DNA of 19,661 nucleotides from an uncultured Clostridia bacterium (GCA_948739805.1 CAPYID010000035.1:1-19661); one strand, 5' to 3'. Counted from the stretch's first letter, positions 1 through 7,805 are shown. Notes: generated by a model not told the origin, from the sequence alone. A program made the numbers and translations.

Positions 1-29
1 ATTTATAAAAAATATGATATACTTTAATA

Positions 30-206
30 AATTGATTGATATTTGTATCAATCGTGAGGAGAGCCGAAAAAAGTTGTAGATAACTACGTCATCGGCACCA
101 TAACTTAAATATTATTCAAAAATGAAGAGTTGCTTTCTTCATTTTCAGGCATAAAGCCATATAACTGTTGGTACTAAATCAAAGATTTAGACAACAGTTT
201 ATTTTT
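30..206 (+). ncRNA. Candidate structured small RNA next to the integrase end
   Basis: A run of hairpins is visible: 34-41 with 46-53 (8 bp, TTTG loop), 63-67 with 92-96 enclosing 76-79/84-87, 121-128 with 136-143, 148-150 with 156-158, and a final nested hairpin at 163-199 followed by a T-run. An extended -10 element (TGATATACT) lies at 15-23, which would start a transcript near position 30; its -35 would sit at or beyond the window edge. Transcription would converge on the integrase gene. I do not match it to a riboswitch class that I know. It could instead be the 3' UTR of a gene outside the window, or DNA-level structure at the element end. Confidence 0.35.
163..206 (+). terminator. Rho-independent terminator converging on the integrase
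   Basis: The outer stem AACTGTTG (163-170) pairs with CAACAGTT (192-199). The inner stem CTAAATC (174-180) pairs with GATTTAG (184-190) around an AAA loop. A T-rich tail follows on the plus strand, so termination is expected for plus-strand transcription. The stem reaches the stop codon of the minus-strand integrase. Confidence 0.6.
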
Positions 207-1435
207 TTGTATCAGTAAGTCTAAAAGTATCTTCTAAAACACTTGCAGAAACTTTTTTAGAATTAGTATCTAAATGAGCATATAAATTTGCAGTAGTAGA
301 AAAATTAGAATGACCAAGCCATTCTTGTATTGATTTCATAGGAATACCTTTAGCAAGCAATAAACTTGCACAAGAATGTCTTAAATCGTGAAAACGAATA
401 TGCCTCATATTATTTTTATCAAGCAACATACTAAAGTGTTGTGTAACATAGTCAGGTCTTACAATATTTCCATCAGGTTTAACAAAAACATAATTCAAAT
501 ACTTTTTACTATAACTATTACCAAAAGCCTTTTTGAAAGCCTGTTGTTTTTCTTTTACATCTAAAAGCATATTTGCAATATCATCAAATAAAGGCAAAGT
601 TCTATAACTAGACTTATTTTTTGTTCTATCTTTTCCTTCAATTTTTCTATTATTACCATCTGTATTTGTAACTGTAATAGTGTGTTTAATAGTAATTGTT
701 TTATTTTCAAAATCAAAAGAATCCCATTGTAAACCTAAAACTTCACTTCGTCTTAATCCATAAAAAGCAGTAATCAAAATAATAAGTTCTAGAGGATCAT
801 CTTTAGATATTTCAAATAGCTTATTTAATTCTGTTTCATTATAAAAGCTACTAATAAATTGTCCGTTTTTTAGGTCTTTGTATTTTATCAGCAGGATTAC
901 TCACAATAACATTCATCTTAAAAGCATAATCTAAACATTTTCTTATAATAGCGTGATGGTGTATTACTGTATTTGCAGTAAGATTATACTTTTCCATCAA
1001 TTCATTATAAAAGTTTTGAATATGGATAGGCTCTAAATCTTTTAGCTTTATAGGATTTTCTGTAAAATATCGTTTTATATGGTTATTAGATATTTGCCTA
1101 TAAGAAGTAAAGGTTGAGCTTTCTATCGTGTGTTGTATGATTTTTAGCCAATAAAAAAGATACTCTAAAAATAGAATATCAGTTGAATTATTTGTTTTTG
1201 TTTCTACATTATCTAATGTCTTTAGTTGTAATTCTTTTTCTAATTTTTCTTTTAATTGTTCTGCAACTACTAAAGCTTGTTTCTTATTACCTCGTTCTTT
1301 TAGTCCTGTGGAACGCCAAGGCATATGTCTTTTTCCATTTTCATCATAATACTCTAAAATAGCTTGATAAATACCATTTCTAACTTGCAGACAACTTACA
1401 GATACTTTGTTTACTTGTAAATTTTCTGTTACCAA
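199..1435 (-). CDS. int: Tyrosine recombinase/integrase, split by a +1 frame break at a CGG codon
   Basis: This is a site-specific integrase of the Tn916/phage type that would insert and excise the element. The first 190 residues hold the N-terminal arm-binding and core-binding (SAM-like) domains. The remaining 221 hold the catalytic domain, with Arg228 (GLRRSE), His349-x-x-Arg352 (HDLRH), His375 (LGHS) and the nucleophile Tyr385 all present. The fused length is about 411 residues, normal for the family. A TTG start at 1435 sits 6 nt after AGGAG. The frame breaks at 865: removing one C restores PKK-GQF and joins both halves without loss, and the intervening codons (FISSFYNETELNKLFE) fit the family. 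Without a frameshift the protein stops at 851. It lies downstream of an excisionase-like gene. The gene is either a recent single-base mutant or is rescued by +1 frameshifting at CGG. Confidence 0.88.
863..865 (-). other. In-frame CGG at the integrase frame break (candidate +1 shift site 1)
   Basis: The zero frame reads AAA AAA CGG ACA and meets a TAG at 851-853, four codons after the CGG. Skipping the C (position 865) gives AAA AAA GGA CAA, i.e. Lys-Lys-Gly-Gln, and opens the whole catalytic domain. Confidence 0.6.
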
Positions 1436-1505
1436 ATTTAACTCCTTTCTGATGTAACAGACTAAATTAATTTACTATTGATTTCTTTGTAGTAAATATA
1501 ATAGC

Positions 1506-1712
1506 CTAAACACTCTTTTTTTCTAAATAATTTATAACGCAATGTTTAGGGATTTTATATTCTCTACCAACTTTTATAGATTTAATAGCGTTTTGTTTAA
1601 CTAACCTATAAGCAAGAGTTATACCTATGCCTAGCATTTCTGCTAATTGTTTTACAGTTACTACATCTTTATATGCAGTAAACATTACTTTGTTTAAATC
1701 AGTATTTTCCAT
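1506..1712 (-). CDS. xis: Excisionase-type helix-turn-helix protein
   Basis: A 68-residue protein with a MerR/excisionase-like winged HTH (residues about 17-65). It begins VTVKQLAEMLGIG, continues through a second helix with YRLVKQ and ends with the typical K-VGREYKIPKHCVINYL segment seen in element excisionases. Such proteins bend DNA at the element ends and push the integrase toward excision. The start is chosen at 1712 because AGGAGG lies 7-8 nt upstream; the longer reading frame upstream lacks a ribosome site. It stands 70 bp before the integrase on the same strand, the usual xis-int order. Family assignment is from sequence pattern; the role is inferred from context. Confidence 0.8.
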   Translation of the reverse strand: MENTDLNKVMFTAYKDVVTVKQLAEMLGIGITLAYRLVKQNAIKSIKVGREYKIPKHCVINYLEKKSV

Positions 1713-1820
1713 AAACTTAACCTCCTTAAAAAATTCACAATAGCAAATAAAAATTTCACTATATGTATGCGTATTGCGTTTTTGAGAGAGGTTAATCCTC
1801 ATACTTGTTTTTCTTCAAAA

Positions 1821-2249
1821 TTAATAAGCTTTTGCACTAATTCTTCGTGGTAAATCAATAGATGCTTTAATACCTCTTTGCATAATATATTGATTTTTCT
1901 TACTATCATAGCGATAAATACTAGAATTAGCTTTTTTACAGGCATAGTCGGAAAGTGGATGAGCATTATACGAAAGCTCTATTGCATCTTGCTTTTGAAG
2001 TTCTAATAATTGTTCATAAATTATATCTTTTTTAGAACTTCTAACATAATTCTTTTGATATTCTGCTTGCGCAATTTTTCTTTTTTCTGCATTAATAGAT
2101 TTCCTAGAACTTTTTTCTTGTTCATATCTTCCATCTTCCTTAATAGTTTTAGAAATATATTGTTGAGAAACATTTGTAATATCAGAGATTTCCTTTTGCT
2201 TCAAATGTTTATTAAAATATAAATCTAAAATTTGCTCTTTTCTATCCAA
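1821..2249 (-). CDS. Small HTH regulator (sigma-70 region 4-like helix-turn-helix)
   Basis: A 142-residue protein. Residues about 1-45 (DRKEQILDLYFNKHLKQKEI, then ITNVSQQYISKTIKE) form a clear HTH of the type that reads repeated motifs, similar to sigma factor region 4. The rest is basic and rich in Lys/Gln/Ser, without a domain I recognise. The start is a TTG at 2249, since AAAGGAGG lies about 6 nt before it; the upstream ATG at 2267 overlaps that ribosome site. It is the first gene of the leftward xis-int transcript and follows a strong minus-strand promoter (2444-2472). A role in controlling element excision or transfer is likely but inferred. Confidence 0.7.
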   Translation of the reverse strand: MDRKEQILDLYFNKHLKQKEISDITNVSQQYISKTIKEDGRYEQEKSSRKSINAEKRKIAQAEYQKNYVRSSKKDIIYEQLLELQKQDAIELSYNAHPLSDYACKKANSSIYRYDSKKNQYIMQRGIKASIDLPRRISAKAY

Positions 2250-2342
2250 AAGATTTCCTCCTTTCATTTAGTTGTATTTTTGTTTGTTGATTTTTAGATA
2301 CAAAAATCCTAAGGACTTTTAGGTAAAATTTCCAAACAAAAC

Positions 2343-2371
2343 TTGACTATTATCTATAAAAACTATATAAT
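2343..2371 (+). promoter_or_regulatory. Sigma-A-type promoter for the rightward cargo operon
   Basis: TTGACT (2343-2348), a 17-nt spacer, and TATAAT (2366-2371). An inverted repeat, ACTATTAT (2346-2353) with ATAATAGT (2367-2374), overlaps both hexamers and could be an operator. It predicts a leader of about 135 nt before the start codon at 2513. Confidence 0.65.
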
Positions 2372-2380
2372 AGTAATAAC

Positions 2381-2397
2381 TTGATAAATGTTATCAA
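2381..2397. promoter_or_regulatory. Perfect palindrome, likely operator
   Basis: TTGATAA-ATG-TTATCAA is a perfect 7-3-7 inverted repeat. It lies where the rightward transcript is expected to begin, between the two facing promoters. A second, looser repeat (ATTACT...AGTAAT) flanks the leftward -10 box near 2430-2456. A repressor of either promoter could bind here; which protein does so is not visible. Confidence 0.5.
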
Positions 2398-2443
2398 TTA
2401 TAAAATGTAATATGATAACCTTATAAATAATTACTATACATAT

Positions 2444-2472
2444 ATAATACAGTAATAATTCGCGTTTGTCAA
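2444..2472 (-). promoter_or_regulatory. Sigma-A-type promoter for the leftward HTH-xis-int genes
   Basis: On the minus strand TTGACA (2472-2467), a 17-nt spacer and TATTAT (2449-2444) make a near-consensus promoter. It reads toward the HTH gene, leaving a leader of about 190 nt that runs across the rightward promoter. Confidence 0.62.
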
Positions 2473-2512
2473 GTATTACATATAAAGTTAAAAAAATTTT
2501 AGGAGAGTGAAG

Positions 2513-3418
2513 ATGAGAAAGAATAATACAGGGAATTTCAAGACTTTTTGGTTTAAATATAGTGATTATGAATTAAAAGAAATAGATAAATTTACATATA
2601 TAACACCAAAGGAAGACTCTAAGGTTGCAATGTATGACCCATTTAATGTTTCTGACAGTATATTAGTAGATATACTACTGATAGGAAGAGATGTAGAAAA
2701 TGATGAATTAAAATTAGCAGACGAGAAAATTATAGACTTTGTAAAGAAATATGGACTATTAGGAGAATTAACATATTTGCCATTAAATACAGATATTGTA
2801 AAACAAAGTAAAGTATACTTACCTGTTGGAAATGTAGTTTGTAACAAAGAAACATTAACTGCAGGAGAATACATAAGGCTATTTTTAAAATGTGAAAAGA
2901 AACAAAAAATTACAATAAAGGAAAATGCAAAAGGAGAGATTTTAGAATTATCAACAGAAAATGAAGCAAATCCACTTGCTTTTATAGATAGACCAGGAGA
3001 ATATGCAGTAGTATTTTCAAAAGCATATTCAGAAGGTGTAGTTTGGATTATGGATTATGCAAGAAGATTATATTTGACATTTGAAGCAATAGAAAATTAT
3101 AGTAAAGTAGAAAATGCTTATACAAGGCAAAAATATGATAATTACATAGAAAACTTTAATGCTTCAAAAATTGCTTGTAGAATATTAATGCATAGTAATA
3201 AAGAATACCCTCCTGTTTTAGAATGGAACTTTAATTCTCTAAAACTTGCAATAGATACAATGTTTGCATTAAATGAAACAAGCGAAAGAAAAACAGTAAA
3301 AATGTGTAAACACTGTGGCAAACCTTTTGCTTCAGATAATTTAAAAGCAGAATATTGTAGTCCACAATGTAGAAATCAAGCTAATGTTTATAAAAGTAGG
3401 GCGAAGAATAAGGAGTAG
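2513..3418 (+). CDS. Unknown protein with a C-terminal CxxC...CxxxC zinc finger
   Basis: A 301-residue soluble protein, first gene of the cargo operon. The N-terminal 250 residues have no domain I recognise; they look globular, mixed alpha/beta and acidic. The C-terminus carries C265-x2-C268 and C282-x3-C286, followed by a basic NQANVYKSRAKNK tail. This resembles the zinc finger that ends CGNR-type and DUF6076-type proteins, where it probably contacts nucleic acid. The ATG at 2513 is preferred over the in-frame GTG at 2507 because AGGAG ends 7 nt before the ATG. The next gene begins 3 nt after the stop, indicating translational coupling. Function unknown; the zinc-finger call is firm, the family name tentative. 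Confidence 0.75.
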   Translation: MRKNNTGNFKTFWFKYSDYELKEIDKFTYITPKEDSKVAMYDPFNVSDSILVDILLIGRDVENDELKLADEKIIDFVKKYGLLGELTYLPLNTDIVKQSKVYLPVGNVVCNKETLTAGEYIRLFLKCEKKQKITIKENAKGEILELSTENEANPLAFIDRPGEYAVVFSKAYSEGVVWIMDYARRLYLTFEAIENYSKVENAYTRQKYDNYIENFNASKIACRILMHSNKEYPPVLEWNFNSLKLAIDTMFALNETSERKTVKMCKHCGKPFASDNLKAEYCSPQCRNQANVYKSRAKNKE

Positions 3419-3421
3419 AAT

Positions 3422-5203
3422 ATGGATATAGCTACTATTAAAAATAATAATTTAGAAAAAATTGATGAAATGCTAGAAGATGAAGACGGAATAAATGTAA
3501 TGTTTAGTAATAAATGGGCAGAACATGAAGCAACTATTTTCTTACAACAAGAATTAAATAAATATAGAGGAATATTTGATGCTAGTGGAATTACAACTAA
3601 AGACAAAGGAATTTCATATGATGGAAGAATAGAAGTGATGAATAATGCTAGTGAAAAAAGAAAAGAATGGATTGGTAATATAGATGTACAAGTAAAGGGT
3701 ACTTGCGTAGATGAAATTAAAAAAGGAAATTCGAAATTTCAAATAGAAGTTACACATTTAGAAAATTATACAAAAAACCCATTAGGAGTATTATTTTTTG
3801 TTGTGCAAATACAAAAAGATACTTTAGAAAAAAAGATATTTTATAGATATTTATTACCAGTAGACTTGCAAAAGATATTTATGACAATAAAAACAACACA
3901 AGAAACTAAATCAATAGATATTTACCCTATAGATTCTAATCAAAAAAATATGTTAAAGAAAAAATGTCTTGAGTTTTTAAAAGCAAGAGATATGCAAGTT
4001 GGAAAAAGAATTGTAATATTAGATGAGGAAAAACAACCATTAGAAGTATTAGTACAAGATTTTAGGGAAGATAAAAATGATTATTTAAAAGATAAAGTTT
4101 ATATGTATGTAAAGTTAAATAATGATGAAGGTCTTGTTCCTGCTATAATGCCAGAAGGAGGAATAATTGGTGCTGTGCAAATTATTGAACAACCACTTAT
4201 ATTAAAGGGTATAAAATTTTATGATTCTATTAAAAAGATTATAAATGAAGATGAAATAATATTTCAGTATGGAGAAAATATAACGTTTAATATGAACACT
4301 AAAAAATTAGATTTTAAATTTCAGGGCACTATTGATGAAATGATAAATGATATGAGCTTTGTATTAATGCTCATAAATATAACCGAAAATGATTGTAAGC
4401 ATTTGTGTGATTCTTTAGAAGATAAAATAAATATCATTAAAGAGTTCAAAAAGAATTTGAAGAAAATAAATATTATATTAAATGATAAGTTTCCTCCATT
4501 TAGAGATGTTGATTATTCAAATATGAAACATTTTAATAATTTGATTAATAATGATAAAGATACAATAAAAAATATAGATATTTCAAGGCTATATGCAATA
4601 AAGTTATGTGGGAAGAATATATTATTACTTCTAAATAGAGATAAAGAAGGAATTACAGTATATAACTTTTTTGATGATATATCTAAAAAAATGACTATTA
4701 CAATAAAAAAGAAAAGACAATATATAAGAATTTGTCCATATAGTTTACTAATAGAAAAGCTCAATTTCGAAGATATATTAAATTATAATAAGAAATCTGT
4801 AAGTTTATCAATAGATGATTGTGAAAATAATGATATAAATAACCAGTATATGAATTTATTGGTCTTGATGCTTATTAATAGTTATGATAAAACTAAAAAT
4901 GAGGAATTTTATCAATTAGCAGAAGAATTTATAGACAAATTACTTGAATGGGAACCGAATGATAATATTTATATTGTTAATCAATTACAATTAGTTAAGA
5001 GAAAAAGAGAACTGACAGATACAGAAAAGAGTAAACTGTATAATATAAAAAATGAAGAAAATGATAATATAGAGTTATTATATGGTATTTCTATATTATT
5101 AGAAAATAAGTCTGACATCGATTATTATTACAATAGATTAGATGCCAAAAGTAAAAAAGAATTTTCTAAGTTTCCAATAGAAAAACTAAAAAACAAAATA
5201 TAG
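3422..5203 (+). CDS. DUF4365-type (PD-(D/E)XK-like) protein with a long helical C-terminal part
   Basis: A 593-residue protein. The N-terminal 150 residues fit the DUF4365 pattern: a helix with KWAEHEA (Glu34), a strand with YDGRIEV (Asp67, Glu71), then VQVKGT (Gln90, Lys92), followed by strands ending in LLPVDLQKIF. That arrangement matches the restriction-endonuclease-like core, with acidic residues and a QxK motif, so nuclease activity is possible but not shown. The remaining roughly 440 residues are rich in Asn/Lys/Ile. They contain mostly helical stretches, including a C-terminal section that could be a TPR-like repeat (residues about 480-590), perhaps for partner binding. The ribosome site AAGGAG sits inside the end of the preceding gene. 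It may be the effector of the operon; that is inference. Confidence 0.72.
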   Translation: MDIATIKNNNLEKIDEMLEDEDGINVMFSNKWAEHEATIFLQQELNKYRGIFDASGITTKDKGISYDGRIEVMNNASEKRKEWIGNIDVQVKGTCVDEIKKGNSKFQIEVTHLENYTKNPLGVLFFVVQIQKDTLEKKIFYRYLLPVDLQKIFMTIKTTQETKSIDIYPIDSNQKNMLKKKCLEFLKARDMQVGKRIVILDEEKQPLEVLVQDFREDKNDYLKDKVYMYVKLNNDEGLVPAIMPEGGIIGAVQIIEQPLILKGIKFYDSIKKIINEDEIIFQYGENITFNMNTKKLDFKFQGTIDEMINDMSFVLMLINITENDCKHLCDSLEDKINIIKEFKKNLKKINIILNDKFPPFRDVDYSNMKHFNNLINNDKDTIKNIDISRLYAIKLCGKNILLLLNRDKEGITVYNFFDDISKKMTITIKKKRQYIRICPYSLLIEKLNFEDILNYNKKSVSLSIDDCENNDINNQYMNLLVLMLINSYDKTKNEEFYQLAEEFIDKLLEWEPNDNIYIVNQLQLVKRKRELTDTEKSKLYNIKNEENDNIELLYGISILLENKSDIDYYYNRLDAKSKKEFSKFPIEKLKNKI

Positions 5204-5223
5204 CAGAAGATTGGAGGAATTAA

Positions 5224-6147
5224 ATGATTGAAGTTAAAAACTTTGATAACTGGATAGAAGATAAAATTTCTGGTAAATTTGGTAGTGGTGCTAGTGAAAA
5301 AGTATGGCTTATTAATCCAGAAACAAACCAAAAAGGACTTTTCAAATTTCCAAAAGTAAAAGATAAAGAAAAAGGAATAATAACAGGAGAATACTGGGCT
5401 GAAAAACTAGCTACTGAAATTGGAAAGTTGATAGATGTAGAATGTGCTAGAGTAGATATCGGAACATATAAAGGAAGAATTGGCTCAATGAGTTATAATA
5501 TAATAAAAATAGGTGATGAATTTATAGAGGGAATAAACTATATTCAAACCAAATATCCTTATTATCAAAAAGAGCAACTATTTGATGAGTATTCTGGAGA
5601 AAAATATACAGTACAAATGATTAAAAATAGCCTTTCTGAAGATATGAGTTTACTAGAAGATATTTTTAATATGACAATATTTGATGCTCTAATTGGAAAT
5701 AGCGATAGACATCATAGCAATTGGGGAATATTATTTGAATATAATCATAATAGTTTATGTCCAAATTATAAGTTAGCACCACTATATGATAATGGATCTT
5801 CTTTATGTTCGTATATAAATGAAGACGATATTGAAAATATTTTAACTGATAAACTACGATTTGAGTCAGTTATTAATACTAAATCAAAATCAACGATTGG
5901 CTGGAATGAAACAAGACCAATTAGACATTTTGAATTAATACAACTTATTAGAGAAAATTATTATAATGAAACAGTAAATATTATAAAAAGAATAAAGCAA
6001 AAAATTAATGAAGGAAATATTAAGAAAACACTAGGAAAGTTTGATAATACTATAATAAGTCCAAATATGAAAAAACTCATAGAGATTTTTATTTTAGAAA
6101 GAAAAAGCAGAATACTTAACATATACAATTTAGAGAAAGGAGAATGA
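5224..6147 (+). CDS. HipA/CtkA-like serine/threonine protein kinase
   Basis: A 307-residue single-domain kinase of the HipA-like fold, without the N-terminal extension of classical HipA. Visible motifs are a glycine-rich segment GSGASEKV (20-27), a likely ATP-binding Lys in LFKFPKV (41 or 44), the acidic helix EYWAEKLA (Glu57), the catalytic loop GNSDRHHSNWGI with Asp161 and Asn166, and the metal-binding LYDNGSS (Asp189). HipA-family kinases phosphorylate translation factors or tRNA synthetases and can act as toxins. CtkA-type members are stand-alone kinases. The start follows a strong GGAGG 6 nt upstream. The small gene that follows begins within 5 nt of the stop, and no HipB-type HTH antitoxin is adjacent. 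Kinase assignment is good; target unknown. Confidence 0.82.
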   Translation: MIEVKNFDNWIEDKISGKFGSGASEKVWLINPETNQKGLFKFPKVKDKEKGIITGEYWAEKLATEIGKLIDVECARVDIGTYKGRIGSMSYNIIKIGDEFIEGINYIQTKYPYYQKEQLFDEYSGEKYTVQMIKNSLSEDMSLLEDIFNMTIFDALIGNSDRHHSNWGILFEYNHNSLCPNYKLAPLYDNGSSLCSYINEDDIENILTDKLRFESVINTKSKSTIGWNETRPIRHFELIQLIRENYYNETVNIIKRIKQKINEGNIKKTLGKFDNTIISPNMKKLIEIFILERKSRILNIYNLEKGE

Positions 6148-6152
6148 AAACT

Positions 6153-6506
6153 ATGGAAAGAGATTTAGTATATCTAGTTTGGAAAGATTTAAAAACAGGT
6201 AATAGATATAAAGTTGCAGAACTATATAAAAAAAATGAGCATTTCTATTTTAAATATATTTTAGAAAATGTGAAAGAGGCTCAAAAAAATGGATTTGAGT
6301 TATTAGTTGCTTTTCCTCAGATTAATGCAACATATGAAAATCCACATCTTTTTGCAGTATTTGGAGCAAGACTTCCTGATAAGAGAAGACCAGAGATTAA
6401 AGAAATTTTGGCTACTTATGGAATGACAGAATATGATGAATTTGAATTATTAAAAAGAAGTGGTGCAAAATTGCCAACAGATAATTATGAGTTTGTAGAA
6501 AGGTAG
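6153..6506 (+). CDS. Small conserved HipA/HIRAN-associated-type protein
   Basis: A 117-residue soluble protein. Its features are LVYLVWKDLKTGNRYKVAEL at the start, a central AFPQINATYENPHLFAVFGARL, then RRPEI and a closing LLKRSGAKLPTDNYEF. This is the pattern of a widespread uncharacterised family whose members begin with a W-x-D/RYxVG-type segment and end with L(A/K)R(S/T)GG-x(5)TD-x-(F/Y)E, often found beside or fused to HipA or HIRAN proteins. That comparison is from memory. I prefer the ATG at 6153, 10 nt after AAGGAG; an upstream ATG at 6144 overlaps the kinase stop (ATGA) but is only 1 nt from the ribosome site. Its pairing with the kinase suggests a regulator or partner; this is inferred. 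Confidence 0.65.
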   Translation: MERDLVYLVWKDLKTGNRYKVAELYKKNEHFYFKYILENVKEAQKNGFELLVAFPQINATYENPHLFAVFGARLPDKRRPEIKEILATYGMTEYDEFELLKRSGAKLPTDNYEFVER

Positions 6507-6511
6507 GAAAT

Positions 6512-7054
6512 ATGGAAGAGTATTTTGATGTATTAGATGAAAATGGAAATCTAACAGGAGAGAAAAGAACCAGAAGTGAAGTTCACAGTAAAGGATTATG
6601 GCATAAAGCAGTTCATATATGGGTAGTAAATGATAAAGGGGAATTAATATTACAAAAAAGAAGTCATGAAAAGATAACTAATCCAGACATGTGGACCACT
6701 TCTACATCTGGGAATTTATCTGTAGGAGACACTCCAATAGCTGGAGCTATAAGAGAATTAAATGAAGAAATTGGATTGCAAGTAAGTGAATTAGATTTAG
6801 AATATTTATTTACAGTAAAAGAACATAAAGTACATAATGATGGAAAACTTATAAATAATGAAATTATAGATGTTTTCTTAATAAGTAAAAATGTAAATAT
6901 TGAAGATTTAAAATTACAAAAAGAAGAAGTATCAGAAATTAAATATATTTCATTAAAAGATTTTGAGAAAATGGTAAAAGAAGATTCAGCCGAGCTAGTG
7001 GAACATAAGGAACTTCATTATAAATTACTAGAAGTATTACATAATAGATATTAA
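6512..7054 (+). CDS. Nudix hydrolase (IPP isomerase-like/YfcD-type subgroup)
   Basis: A 180-residue enzyme with a Nudix domain at about 28-165. The Nudix box runs from Gly67 to Leu89: G-x5-D-x7-RELNEEIGL. The metal-binding REL-x-EE is intact, while the first Glu of the consensus is Asp (73). The preceding LILQKRSHEK and NPDMWTTSTSGNL segments are those of the subgroup that includes isopentenyl-diphosphate isomerase-like Nudix proteins. Members hydrolyse nucleoside-diphosphate-X compounds, but the substrate here cannot be told. It is the last gene of the operon, 5 nt after the preceding stop, and a terminator follows 10 nt downstream. A role in cleaning up, or making, a nucleotide signal for the kinase/nuclease genes is speculative. 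Confidence 0.85.
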   Translation: MEEYFDVLDENGNLTGEKRTRSEVHSKGLWHKAVHIWVVNDKGELILQKRSHEKITNPDMWTTSTSGNLSVGDTPIAGAIRELNEEIGLQVSELDLEYLFTVKEHKVHNDGKLINNEIIDVFLISKNVNIEDLKLQKEEVSEIKYISLKDFEKMVKEDSAELVEHKELHYKLLEVLHNRY

Positions 7055-7063
7055 AAGTTGAAA

Positions 7064-7087
7064 AAGGAGCATTTTTAGATGCTCCTT
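7064..7087. terminator. Bidirectional terminator between convergent genes
   Basis: AAGGAGCAT (7064-7072) pairs with ATGCTCCTT (7079-7087) around a 6-nt loop. A run of T follows in the minus-strand direction (TTTTT then CAAC), and the plus-strand side is A/T-rich, so it can end both the Nudix operon and the leftward TnpV operon. Confidence 0.75.
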
Positions 7088-7095
7088 AATAACAT

Positions 7096-7437
7096 TTATT
7101 TATTTTTTATAATACCTAACTTACAAAAATAATAGTAAGCATCCATACCACCTTTAAAATAAATTTCCTTTTCAATGATGTCTTGTAAGTCATAATATAA
7201 GTTAACGATTTTAGAAATAGACATACATTCTTCTTTAGAAATTCCATTTTCTAAAACTTCATCATCTAGTAATTTTTGCAGGTTAATGTTACAGTCTAAA
7301 ATATTATGGATTTTTTCATATAAATCCATATACTGTTCATTGTTGTTTTTTAAGTAAACTCTAACTCCATTTAAAAGTTCATAAAAATTATCACTATTTT
7401 CATCATAAAATGAAATAAATCTTTGTTCTTCATTCAT
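7096..7437 (-). CDS. Small acidic protein of unknown function downstream of tnpV
   Basis: A 113-residue, acidic, probably all-helical protein with no signal peptide, metal motif or HTH. It ends with EKEIYFKGGMDAYYYFCKLGII, a helix-Gly-helix pattern seen in several small uncharacterised proteins of clostridial mobile elements. I do not recognise the family with certainty. The ATG at 7437 is chosen because GGAGGG lies 7 nt upstream. The in-frame ATG at 7452, which overlaps the tnpV stop by one base, has no ribosome site of its own. It is co-transcribed with TnpV and the relaxase remnant and is followed by the terminator at 7064-7087. Confidence 0.6.
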   Translation of the reverse strand: MNEEQRFISFYDENSDNFYELLNGVRVYLKNNNEQYMDLYEKIHNILDCNINLQKLLDDEVLENGISKEECMSISKIVNLYYDLQDIIEKEIYFKGGMDAYYYFCKLGIIKNK

Positions 7438-7451
7438 ATCTAATCCCTCCA

Positions 7452-7805
7452 TTAATTATAAATATATCTTTCTAAAATTATTTCTTCGATAGAATTTTTT
7501 AGGTTGTTCATCTTGCCAACCCATTCTAATTGGTTAGTTGCTTTTAATTCTTCTGTAATGCCTTCTTTTTCTGCCATTAGTTTCATTTGAGCATCAAAAA
7601 AATCACTTGCTTGTTTATCTATATCTAGCAAATGATTTGTAAGTTCATCATTCATACATAGTATTGTATATTCAGCTTTTTTATGGCTTTTAAGGTAATT
7701 TAATCTCATTCTAGCATATTTTCCTAATGTAATATTTTTAGTATTATTTGATAATACAAAGTCTGGTAAATAGTAATCTCCACACTTTGTATAAGTTATT
7801 TTCAT
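7452..7805 (-). CDS. tnpV: TnpV family transposon-encoded protein
   Basis: A 117-residue soluble protein starting MKITYTKCGDYYLPD, with LGKYARMRLNYLKSHKKAEY in the middle and EGITEELKATNQLEWVGKMN toward the C-terminus. These are the signature blocks of TnpV, a small protein first described on the Tn4451/Tn4453 mobilizable transposons and since found on many clostridial elements. Its biochemical role is not known. The relaxase lies immediately upstream on the same strand, and a short charged reading frame that appears to be the relaxase tail overlaps its start codon by ATGA. This supports one leftward mobilisation operon. Confidence 0.85.
   Translation of the reverse strand: MKITYTKCGDYYLPDFVLSNNTKNITLGKYARMRLNYLKSHKKAEYTILCMNDELTNHLLDIDKQASDFFDAQMKLMAEKEGITEELKATNQLEWVGKMNNLKNSIEEIILERYIYN

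Noticed and set aside
63..96. Group II intron domain V
   Set aside because: It begins GAGCCG but lacks the conserved catalytic triad pairing, the GAAA loop and the 34-nt geometry, and no intron protein is nearby.
3480..3495. CGG trinucleotides in intact genes as counter-examples
   Set aside because: GAC-GGA here, ATC-GGA at 5459, CAC-GGA near 8537, AAC-GGA near 9735, ACG-GAA near 9441 and ACG-GTA near 9893 all have CGG out of frame, so they do not contradict the in-frame pattern.
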